Origin: Aureobasidium sp. EXF-3400
Lineage: Eukaryota; Ascomycota; Dothideomycetes; Dothideales; Saccotheciaceae
Length of the DNA: 64,000 bases
Assembly (NCBI GenBank): GCA_024195585.1
Contig: SWBL01000162.1
Location: 1 to 64,000, forward strand
Direction: 5' to 3'
Shown here: one piece after another, positions 52,121-60,497 of the stretch
Layout: every line of letters starts with the position of its first letter
Position numbering within the stretch: the stretch's first letter is position 1
Program-made: the position numbers and the translations under genes
Notes under the pieces: generated by a model
Databases searched by the model: none
Seen by the model: only the letters and a program-made list of their open reading frames with translations
What the model was told of the DNA's origin: nothing

Positions 52121-52840
52121 TCATGCAAGAAAGGCTATCCACATACCAACATAACAGACTATCGAGTCCTCAAGCGATAGATGTTCCTTCTGCATACGTT
52201 CTCTGATGTAAAGCTGAGCAGTACCAGAAAAACAGCCAGCAAACATATGTGTCCAGCCATAAAGCGGATTACACGTGTCAAGTGGGTTCCAGGAAACTCG
52301 AAGGATAGCCGCAATGGCTATCACCTCAGCGCTTGCTCTTCTCTTGTCTAGAAAAGCTGCAATAGACTTGAGAGTGGATGGTTTGGTTTTCGCATCCAGC
52401 TGAGTTTGGACATGCCCACCGTAGGTTTCAAGGTGTACTAATTCATGGGGCAGCTTTGTCTCTCCAGCTGCTCTCAGAAGTATCTCCGCAATAACCCGGC
52501 TGCAAGCGCAAAGGGAGATGAGCACGTCGAATCGTGTGACAAGACCGTTACTCCAAAGAGCGTACAGACGTAGACATGAGACGAGAAGTAAAGCATAAGA
52601 AAGGTATGCTGTTCTTATGGTCTGGTCAGGGTCCTGACCGACAGACGTCAAAGCATTCTGTACTGGGTCCCTGATCGAATCAGTATCATAACAATGATGT
52701 GGTGCTAAGCATCCAATCATCTGACTTACATCGGGTGTATGGTTTTCTCCAATTTGCCTGTCCTTTCGCGCGTTCTGCAAAGATTCCCTTGCAACAATGT
52801 TCCGAGAAGAAGATGGACTCAAGTCGCAAGACTGGACCAC
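52121..52840 (-). CDS. weakly supported open reading frame, no family recognised
   Basis: An open frame of 239 codons starting MVQSCDLSPSSSRNIVARES. The central part is hydrophobic and Leu/Ala-rich (AYLSYALLLVSCLRLYALWS, VLISLCACSRVIAEILLRAA). The C-terminal part (AAFLDKRRASAEVIAIAAIL, WNPLDTCNPLYGWTHMFAGC) reads like real protein. A second minus frame just upstream (53003..52686, MLSLRDDLKDLSQYVGRILE) may be another exon, but I could not find a junction that joins them convincingly. It could be a lineage-specific gene, part of a larger broken gene, or chance. Confidence 0.4.
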   Translation of the reverse strand: MVQSCDLSPSSSRNIVARESLQNARKDRQIGENHTPDVSQMIGCLAPHHCYDTDSIRDPVQNALTSVGQDPDQTIRTAYLSYALLLVSCLRLYALWSNGLVTRFDVLISLCACSRVIAEILLRAAGETKLPHELVHLETYGGHVQTQLDAKTKPSTLKSIAAFLDKRRASAEVIAIAAILRVSWNPLDTCNPLYGWTHMFAGCFSGTAQLYIRERMQKEHLSLEDSIVCYVGMWIAFLA

Positions 52841-54407
52841 AAGTTATGCCTGGAGAGTTGTTTCGGGAATAAGAAGGACCAGGCAGCTCGGCGTGTCTTG
52901 GCTGGTGTCTTCGTACGTAAAGGAGCGGCCTAGCATGAGGATGTTCTAAAATTCGACCGACATACTGAGAAAGATCCTTCAAGTCATCACGAAGAGAGAG
53001 CAAGAGATTCAGCCCTGACGAGTGTTGCCCAGCGACCAGCGTGTCGGAAGTACCTAACCATTTTGCAGTTGGACAGTCTGCTCTCTTCCACGCCTGTTGT
53101 TGGTACCAATTCTTGGATCAAACATTCTCCACTTTACTCATGGTCCCTTGGAACAGTACAATCCCGATGATCACTATGCTCCACGGAGCATGAGTCCTGA
53201 TGGCCGATTTTGGCAGGAAGCAAGCGCCAAGCCTGCGAGGGCGGTGATCGTACTGCCGGACCCCTCTACATCTCCACTGTAACCATTTGCCTCCATCGCA
53301 TCATTCCATCATCGACCTTCTTCACGCTACACAGACTTAGAACACATTGTTTTCCATGCGCTAACAGGAAATCTGCAACAGCACCTTCTTCTTCATGCAC
53401 AACGACATCAACCCTCACCCCTTCCCGCTTGTCAACATTGCCAACAACAAAGATAGAAGTCAGGTCCTCGTCTTGTCTTAGCACTCCCTCCTTGCTCAGT
53501 CACCCTCAATCCGCCGTGCATTGCTCGACATGTAGTACTATTCTAACGACAAAGTCGTTAGATTCAATCTTAACATCTCCATTTTTAGTGTCATTCTTCT
53601 TCCAGTTTTCCAATACCAATTTGTCTATTACTTCCGCTTCTTGGCCATCGTTCTTTCCCACTCGTCGTTTTTCTCGACCAAGTGATATCGGTATGCCGCA
53701 CCTTCTTCGTCTTCAACCTTCCTTTGAGCTTCTAGAGACCGTGTCGTTCTCTCTTCCATCTCCTTTACCGTTTTCACCATCCAACGCTTATCACCCTTGT
53801 CAGTAAAACTATATACTCTATCTACCTACATACCTTCCAATGCATCCTCCAGCCAGCAAAAAGTAGAACATCACTGCTGTGTATGCAGAGATCAGATTTG
53901 ACCTGTGTCTTTCCACGCAGCCCGTCAATCGCAACGCCATTAAGAAGCCCATTAAGGCTTTGTAAGACATAGATTTTACCAAGCAAACAATCGACCGCAA
54001 GTGCAAGAAGGCCCCCAGCCGCCTTTATAAAAAGTTCGTAACTGCCGTTTTCGTCATCTATCACTATGCTGAATCGACGACGCCGATGAAGAAGAAGATC
54101 TTGACGATGATAGTGAAGGCAAAGATGATACCAAGATCAAGAAGAGTGACAATCTCGACGACGATAATCGCGATAATGGACACAGCTGCCGCTTATCCCA
54201 TCGCTCATCTACTGCTACAACTGGCACCTCTTACCAGCAGGATCAAAGAGGAAACCGGAGACATCTTCGAAGGTAACCACTTCTTCCACCAAATCGTCGT
54301 CATCGAAAGCAAGCGCTTCTTCACCCAAACCAACATCTTCGAAGGTAAGCACCTCTTTGGTTAAAGAAAAATTCTCGAAGGCAGGCATTTCTTCGGCCAG
54401 ACCAATA
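52841..54407. other. 1.57-kb region of decayed or low-complexity sequence
   Basis: Pyrimidine-rich on the plus strand from 53280 to 53800. A frame from about 53361 shows coding-like text (FFMHNDINPHPFPLVNIANN, HSLLAQSPSIRRALLDM, NDKVVRFNLNISIFSVILLP) broken by two in-frame TAG codons near 53480 and 53535. From about 54070 an acidic frame (DEEEDLDDDSEGKDDTKIKK) is open for about 70 codons. These may be relics of one gene; no intact gene could be built. Confidence 0.4.
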
Positions 54408-54425
54408 TCATCGATAGTGAGCACC
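54245..54425. repeat. about five degenerate 36-bp tandem repeats
   Basis: Units of about 36 bp beginning with ATCTTCGAAGGTAA or a variant recur from about 54262 to 54420. Both strands are open: the plus strand reads Ser/Lys/Thr-rich text (TSSKVTTSSTKSSSSKA) and the minus strand reads acidic text (EVLTFEDVGLGE). The array touches the 3' end of the 2EXR-like gene that stops at 54408. Confidence 0.55.
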
Positions 54426-55097
54426 TCTTTGGCTGGCTTCCCTGCGCAGCTTCCTCTCCCTAGCCTTTTTTCGCAGGCCTGCCCACCCCTTCCACAGATC
54501 CTCGATACAGCTCTGAATCCACTCTAGCGAACAGCCCGACTTGTTAGATCTCCATTTATCGGCCAAAGCGAGAAACAGCTTCCTTGCGTCGTCGCTCTTC
54601 ACCTTTGTCCTGCCATCGACAAACCCATCACTGCCTTCCAAAGTGATCTCAGGTGATAACGACCCGGGTCGAAACATAATCACGAATATGGTCCATGTAA
54701 GCGACCAGTGGATCTCGATCACAGGTATGCGAGGCAACAGCTGAGAACCTGACACACATCTGCCCAAAACATGAGGTCCTCCCCATCGACCCGGACGAAA
54801 ATGGCCGTCTGCATAATCGCGGGCCCCGAAGCGGTACTGGAGCTTGTAGTAGGCGCTGGCTGTGAGAACGTCTATCCTCAACTCAAGCTTCGGACCTATA
54901 ATTCGTGCGGCTGCGTCGGTAGCATCTGCTTGTACTTGTTTGGACACCAGCATGAGAGGGTGCGGTAGCCTGATCTCGGTGCAATCATTGAAGATATGCT
55001 CGTAGATCATGTAGCGTAACTCCAGTGGAAGCTTCTCCAGAAGTGGACAGCCTTGTACATTTGGTGCCTCAACCAGCGACTTGAGCGAGGTGACCAT
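54408..55097 (-). CDS. 2EXR/DUF7730-like protein, paralogue C
   Basis: Single exon, 229 residues from ATG 55097 (MVTSLKSLVEAPNVQG). This start gives the same length and block spacing as paralogues A and B; the frame is open back to an ATG at 55274. Blocks: LEKLPLELRYMIYEHIFNDC, IRLPHPLMLVSKQVQADATD, RIIGPKLELRI, then SQLLPRIPVIEIHWSLTWTI, IMFRPGSLSPEITL and CSLEWIQSCIEDLWKGWAGL, and a basic tail. Opposite strand to A and B and about 5 kb away. Function unknown. Confidence 0.7.
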   Translation of the reverse strand: MVTSLKSLVEAPNVQGCPLLEKLPLELRYMIYEHIFNDCTEIRLPHPLMLVSKQVQADATDAAARIIGPKLELRIDVLTASAYYKLQYRFGARDYADGHFRPGRWGGPHVLGRCVSGSQLLPRIPVIEIHWSLTWTIFVIMFRPGSLSPEITLEGSDGFVDGRTKVKSDDARKLFLALADKWRSNKSGCSLEWIQSCIEDLWKGWAGLRKKARERKLRREASQRGAHYR

Positions 55098-55601
55098 TAT
55101 TCTGCTCGAATTCAGAGGAATGTTGTGTGAGTTTGATAGGGGATGCGACGACATCAGATACAAGTTCGAAAAGTTTGGCATGAGCAGTGTAGAAAGAGTT
55201 TTTATGGTTGTTCTATTATAGGCCGCAAACTCACTCATGCGGTTGACTAAGCCAAGCAGCTCATACCTTTCCATGTGCTCAAGTCTGTAAATTCCATCGT
55301 ACTCCGACTACAACTAAGGGCAAGATATAGACTATGAAAAGTCACAATTTTTGAGAATCAGAGACACGGCCAAAGAGAGCTGATAATGTGTCACCTCTCA
55401 ATGGATAATATCCTGTTCCTGAGAGTATTATGCATTTCTATAGCCACAAGCATTACATGCTTTTGCATGCGGGGAAGCACAACCATGTTTACACAGCTGG
55501 CCGCCTCAGCTTGCTCGCTTACTCAATCTCCTCGCCAGTATTCCTGATGACTCACACAGCACACCTCAGAGTTCGAAGTACTCTTATCTTCGACCCAGGA
55601 A
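55098..55601. other. intergenic region, 504 bp
   Basis: Between paralogue C (its upstream side) and the 3' end of the zincophore-like gene. No feature recognised. Confidence 0.4.
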
Positions 55602-56830
55602 TTATGCACAGTGGACCACGCCGTCAGCGTGGGTATGGCACTCCTACAATGAACATGTCAGTATTTCGAATCCTATCATTGGTGGGAGAGTAATAGCGGC
55701 ACAACTTACAATTCCAGCGCTGGTGGTCTTGGAAGCTGTTTCGGCGGGAGCAACATCGGCGCAGTGGACCTCGCCGCCAGCGTGGGTGTGGCATTCCTGT
55801 TGGAAATTCAATGTTAGCCGGTGCATACATTGATGTTGTGTGTGCTGGTTGTGGGATGGTGAAATGGAGACTTACAGTGCCGGCACTAGTTGTCTTGGAA
55901 GCGCTTTGAGAAGCGGTAGTGCTGACAGCAGTGGTTGCTGCAGCTGAAGTAACACCAGACGAGGTAGCAGCAGATGCAGACGAAGCAGAAGCAGCAGCGT
56001 GAGAGTCATCGCTTTCCTCGGCGGGAGTACCGGTACATCCCTCGCCAGGCAGAGCAACCTCCATCGCATAAACATCCAAAGCAAAATACTGCAAAGTGTG
56101 AGTATTACGCACAGCCTCTGCAGAATTTTCCTGTGCTAGTTCAAGGCATTCGGTATAAGTATCTGCATAGTGCTCAGCAGCGCCCTCGCCAATCTTAGTG
56201 GTGTGATAGAGACGATGCATCAAGTCTGCTGCAAAGTAAGTGGCTAACTTTCCATTGGCGACGGTGTAGCCATTTGCGCACAAGGCTTCAAGGGGTTGGC
56301 GTGTGCTGTAGGAAAGTGGACAGATTACTGTCTCATCTGTAGCGTTTTCGCCACGCCAGTGGCCGCCCCAATCTATCAGAGAATACACATCAGTATCTGT
56401 ATATAGATGCGAAGTGCAGCAAGAGAACCACACCTTCTTGATGACAATTTCCATCAATATCATCGCAGCGGAAAAGAATACCATCATGATCCCCATGAAT
56501 CAGTTTCTCATACCAACCAATCACTCCTGCAGTAGGGGCTTGACCGAAGTACTTGGTATAAAGAGTTGACTCGTTGCCATGAGTATAGATGTGTTGAGCA
56601 GCTTGTTGAGCGATCTTGATAGTGTCACCAAGTGCTTTTTCGAGTTGTCTTCTTTCGGTTCCGTTGCAAGATGAGTGAATGGGGAAGCCTTGGATCTCGA
56701 TGGCGGGTTGGGGATATGAGGTTGCGGCTGTGCCGGAGACGGTGACGGTGGTGACTTCCCGATTCCTGATGACAGGAGAGGCAGCAGCAGTTACAGCGAG
56801 AGCTGCACTGATGAAAGTTTGAGTATGCAT
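55602..56830 (-). CDS. secreted Asp f 2/PRA1-like zincophore (HRxxH family)
   Basis: Exons 56830..56434, 56372..55876, 55796..55710 and 55643..55602; 340 residues. Family members (Candida Pra1, Aspergillus Asp f 2, yeast Zps1) are secreted zinc-binding proteins; Pra1 captures zinc and returns it to the ZIP importer. Here: signal peptide MHTQTFISAALAVTAAASPV, a metalloprotease-like fold of about 45-240 with the family HRxxH motif as HRLYH (185-189), a CDDIDGNCHQEDWGG segment spanning intron 1, a Ser/Ala/Thr-rich linker (about 255-298), and two C-terminal Cys/His motifs, ECHTHAGGEVHC (299-310) and ECHTHADGVVHC (328-339), each opening its own exon at a phase-0 junction. The duplicated unit includes the preceding ASKTTSAG. 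Divergent from the ZIP transporter gene. Confidence 0.9.
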
Positions 56831-57182
56831 GATTTCTAGAAGTGGAGAGATGGAAGGTCTGTTGAGAGCGCTGAAGAAAGTGCTTTGGATGCTTGATGCT
56901 TTCTTCCAGACAAGCCTACATCTACCCTGAGTCTTTATATACTTACATCCCTTCACAAGCATCGGCTAAAGCAGGCCGTTGATGAAGATTCTGCATACCT
57001 ACAAAGACCACTGCTGAATATTCTTTCCGAATCTCAGATGCCCAGAAACACCCGAGTGGTCAATATCCCGGGCCAATCCAAGCAACAAAGTTGGCTATGA
57101 GGGATGTTGAGCAAGAATCATGTCTATACCAAGACCGAGCCATTACAATGTGGCTTCATGAACAGTCAGAACATGCCTGTCT

Positions 57183-57188
57183 GCCAAG
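57183..57188 (+). promoter_or_regulatory. PacC-type GCCAAG element
   Basis: GCCAAG fits the PacC consensus GCCARG of the alkaline-pH regulator. A six-base site is expected by chance every few kilobases, so this single copy is weak alone, but two more lie within 100 bp. Confidence 0.4.
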
Positions 57189-57251
57189 CATGAATAGTAT
57201 GTAGCCATGTCGGTTGAATCTCCACCCAGCTAGAGGTCTTGCAAAATGCAT

Positions 57252-57274
57252 ACCTTGGCATTGACCATCAAGGT
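57252..57274. promoter_or_regulatory. inverted pair of CAAGGT zinc-response elements
   Basis: ACCTTG at 57252-57257 and CAAGGT at 57269-57274 form an inverted repeat with an 11-bp spacer. CAAGGT is the core recognised by the zinc regulator ZafA in Aspergillus, and the yeast Zap1 element is ACCTTNAAGGT. The pair sits about 420 bp from the zincophore ATG and about 350 bp from the transporter ATG, so one site pair could serve both genes. Binding is inferred. Confidence 0.65.
57254..57259 (-). promoter_or_regulatory. PacC-type element overlapping the CAAGGT site
   Basis: CTTGGC on the plus strand is GCCAAG on the minus strand. It overlaps the ACCTTG zinc element by four bases, so the pH and zinc regulators could compete or cooperate here, as reported for zinc genes of Aspergillus. 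Confidence 0.5.
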
Positions 57275-57275
57275 A

Positions 57276-57281
57276 GCCAAG
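57276..57281 (+). promoter_or_regulatory. PacC-type element next to the CAAGGT site
   Basis: GCCAAG begins one base after the CAAGGT element that ends at 57274. Together with the site at 57254 it gives a nearly symmetrical cluster of two zinc-type and two PacC-type elements within 30 bp. Confidence 0.5.
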
Positions 57282-57622
57282 CATCACTTTGCTTCTCAAC
57301 AGTGAGGCAGTGTAGGTCTGCTTTTGCAGAAGAACTGTTGCTCAACCCGCTTATGATGGCTTTTTCCAAGGCTCTTAGTATGCTTTGTAGGTCTCTTGGT
57401 GAAGGATTTGACCTCTCAGACATGGCAAGAAAGTGTGGTCATCGCATATCTCGCCAAGTCCGTGTGAAAATGGTGGAGAGTCTTTCTGCATGCAAAGCGA
57501 AGAGTCTGATGCGTACGGTTGGTAGATTTTTCCGAGGCCGGACTGGATATAAAGAAGCATGATTCACCGTGTGAAACGTACCCGCGATCAGGAAATCTGC
57601 TAGACTTACTCGTCATATCAAG

Positions 57623-59676
57623 ATGCGTGGTTCTCTACTTCTACTTCCTACTTGTGCTGCTCTTGTGCATGCGCAGTCACTGCGGACACTCTCCCTGACA
57701 GCATGCGCTACGCAGAGCGGTGTTGTGTAAGTTCACCGCGACCGCATTCTGACTTTTGACTGACCAATTCCCAGGAACTGCTTGCGTGATGGAACTTCGG
57801 TACCCTGGACAACTCTGAGCAGTGCAGCAACAATAGCACCTTCAACTACGGTTGCCCCTAGCACAATACCAGCTGGAGCGTCCGCTGCTCCCACTGCCAT
57901 TACAGGTTGCCACATGCATGGCGAGACTCAGTTTTGTTTCGCTGGAGATGCAGAGTACGAAGTGTTGACCACTGCCACGCCTACTGAAGAACTCCCATCG
58001 GAATATACTGGATGCCATGCTCACGGAGCTGATACGTGAGTCAATCAACTTGTCTTGTTGTCAGCCAGCAATTGACAGATCCAGGTTCTGTCTCGATCCT
58101 CAAGGTGACCAAGTCGAGGTCATTGCCGAGGGTGCTCACGATGAAGCATCACATGAGCATGCAAGCGATACAACTTCTCCAGCAGTAACCTCAGCCGCGG
58201 CGACTGGTGCTGCTGAAACACCCAAGGTGGCAGCACTGAGTGATTGCCATATGCACGAAACACAGCAATTTTGCATGGGCCCTAGTGCCACAGAATATCT
58301 CATGAAGATTCCAGCGACCGCAACAGGGGAATTGCCGACTCAGTATACGGGCTGCCATGCTCATGGTTCACAGCTGTAAGTTATGTTTAGCACCACTGAT
58401 ATGCCGCATCTGACGTTGATAGATTCTGCATGTCGCCTGCTGGTGGCGAAGTCCTTGCCCAAGCACAAACGGCGAATGGAGAAGAACCAGCTGGAGAAGT
58501 GTCGGCTGATGGAGTAAGTTGCCATTTCCATGCAGGTGTTGAGTAAGTTCTGAAATTCATCTTGCAGCATCGAGCTGATCTGACATACACCAGGCATTGC
58601 GTTGATCAGAATGGCAACACTGTGGAAAGCACTTGTGAGGCCGTCAATCGCGATTATAATATTTCCCTTCGTATTGGCCTTGTCTTTGCTATCCTTGTCA
58701 CCTCATCCCTTGGAGTTTTCGGACCAATCTTCCTCTCGCTTGGCCGATTCAAGAATGGTGGTATTGCCATGTCTATCATCAAGCAGTTTGGGACTGGCGT
58801 CATCATCTCGACCGCACTTGTGCATGTAAGTCGTACAATTTGACTTGAGCAGCTCAGTTTCTGATGATTCTCAGCTCTTCACCCATGCAGAACTCATGTT
58901 TGCAAACCACTGCTTGGGTGGTCTCAAATACGAAGCCACCACTGCAGCAATCGTGATGGCGGGTATTGTCCTTTCGTTCGTTCCTGAATACGTTGGAGCC
59001 AGGATCTTCCTCTGGCGTCAGTCGAAGCATACCGTGTCTGCATGTCCAACACCCGACCAGGATCATGACCCGAAGACAGTCGAGACCAATGCAGCTCCGG
59101 TCTCACACCACCTCATACACTCTGGAGATGCTCATACACAGTCTCCTGCTTTGCAGAAACTTAAAGTCAATATCATGGAAGCCGGCATCATCTTCCACTC
59201 ATTGCGTAAGTGTCCCGCTGGCGAAATCCGCAATCTCTTGCTTACAAGCCGTAGTGATTGGTCTCACGCTCGTGGTTGCCGGTGACTCTGGGTTCATTAC
59301 TCTCTTTATTGTCATCATATTCCACCAGATGTTCGAAGGTCTTGCGCTCGGCTCTCGTATCAGCGATCTCCAAGCCCGAATGGTGGAGAAGTTGCTCATG
59401 GCTATAGCCTTCGCCATTGTGACGCCCATCGGAATGGCGATTGGTATCGGTGTCCTGAATCAATTCAACGGTAATGATCCATCAACCATCATTGCCATCG
59501 GCACGTTGGATGCACTGAGTGCTGGTATCTTGCTGTATGTGGGTTTGGTGGAGATGCTGGCACATGATTGGATGCATGGAGAATTGAGTAAAGCACCGCT
59601 GAGACATGTCATCTCGGCTACAATCAGTTTGATTGCCGGACTAGTACTGATGAGTGTACTTGGCAAGTGGGCGTAA
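57623..59676 (+). CDS. ZIP-family zinc transporter with Cys/His-motif extracellular domain (ZrfC/Zrt1-like)
   Basis: Exons 57623..57726, 57775..58035, 58085..58375, 58423..58542, 58594..58825, 58875..59205 and 59255..59676; 586 residues. Imports zinc at the plasma membrane. Signal peptide-like start (MRGSLLLLPTCAALVHAQS), then an ectodomain of about 260 residues with five CHxH-(x4 or x5)-C motifs at 80-89, 115-124, 176-185, 212-221 and 252-261 (CHMHGETQFC, CHAHGADTFC, CHMHETQQFC, CHAHGSQLFC, CHFHAGVEHC). The ZIP membrane part starts at about 280 (ISLRIGLVFAILVTSSLGVF), with HLFTHAELMFANHCLG, a His-rich cytoplasmic loop, EAGIIFHSLLIGLTLVVAGD and FHQMFEGLALGSRI metal-site helices. The last acceptor (GTAG|TG) was picked because it restores HSLLIG. 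The unspliced frames hide most of this gene. Confidence 0.92.
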
Positions 59677-59679
59677 ATT

Positions 59680-60339
59680 TCAAAGATTGCTTCTCTTGTC
59701 GACTGTGTCTGTAAAACAGGCGGGCAGTTTGGCAGGATGTTTCTCGGGCATCATACGCTCAATATCACTTGCAAAACAACGAGTACACATGTATCGAGTT
59801 TCGCCGTCCCTTGAGAAGCTTTGTTTCTGCTCCCACCAAACCTTCAGGAGACGATCTTTGTCGCAGGGTGTACAGTAATGTTCGACGCGAGAGGGGAAAA
59901 TGAGGGGAGTATGGGTTTTCCACGACAAATTTGTTTCGAGGCGACCCAACCTGGCTTCACGGGTTACATAGCCATGAAGAGCAATTGCACGACGATTGGC
60001 GGAGCTCTCTTGATATTTAATACGCAGACGTGCGTTGGAGACAGAAGCATTTCTCTCATGAATTTTCCGAAGTCTCTCCTGGCCTTGAGGAGTGTTCCAG
60101 TAGTTCCTCGCGCGCAACACCTGGGCCTTTCGAAATTCGGGGTCGTTGTTGTAGCGATCGCGATATCGATTTGGCTTTGGTGTGGATGATGGAGCATCAG
60201 GTTCATGAGTGCCGGATTGCTCATGGTGAAACAAGGTTGTTGAAAATGGAGCGATAGCGACGTATGGTAGCAAAGAATGTCTGAACAGCCCAACCGCCGA
60301 TCGTACAGATGGCAATATACCAATTGGAAGTAAGAGCAT
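59680..60339 (-). CDS. conserved fungal protein with C-terminal CxxC pairs
   Basis: Single exon, 219 residues from ATG 60339; the frame is open to an earlier ATG at 60405. The start MLLLPIGILPSVRSAVGLFR then HSLLPYVAIAPFSTTLF could be a mitochondrial presequence. A charged helical segment follows (YRDRYNNDPEFRKAQVLRAR, GQERLRKIHERNASVSNARL), then a zinc-ribbon-like C-terminus with two CxxC pairs: EHYCTPCDKDRLLKVWWEQK and TRYMCTRCFASDIE. Stops four bases from the transporter stop, so the two 3' ends are tightly convergent. Function unknown; no link to zinc transport is shown. Confidence 0.7.
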   Translation of the reverse strand: MLLLPIGILPSVRSAVGLFRHSLLPYVAIAPFSTTLFHHEQSGTHEPDAPSSTPKPNRYRDRYNNDPEFRKAQVLRARNYWNTPQGQERLRKIHERNASVSNARLRIKYQESSANRRAIALHGYVTREARLGRLETNLSWKTHTPLIFPSRVEHYCTPCDKDRLLKVWWEQKQSFSRDGETRYMCTRCFASDIERMMPEKHPAKLPACFTDTVDKRSNL

Positions 60340-60497
60340 GACCGTCAGCTTGTTGTAAGTAGTTGAAGTGGGTGAGTAGATGTCGGCGTAGAATTTGGAT
60401 GTCAAGAAATTGGCACGCGTCGGGAAGTCGCGTCAGCTCCTTCCGAGACGGCGTCAACATGACAAGATGCAAACAACCAACAGTCACAACTCATGGC

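Larger units (their letters stand above)
56831..57622. promoter_or_regulatory. shared divergent promoter of zincophore and zinc transporter
   Basis: 792 bp between the two ATGs, with no coding support. It carries the zinc- and pH-type elements listed separately in its centre (57183-57281) and a CCAAT box at 57073-57077. A divergent shared promoter is also the arrangement of aspf2-zrfC in Aspergillus fumigatus and PRA1-ZRT1 in Candida albicans. Confidence 0.75.

Noticed and set aside
53210..53806. Plus-strand frame of 198 codons, Ser/Thr/Pro/Phe-rich
   Set aside because: Composition simply reflects the pyrimidine-rich tract; no signal peptide, domain or spliced extension.
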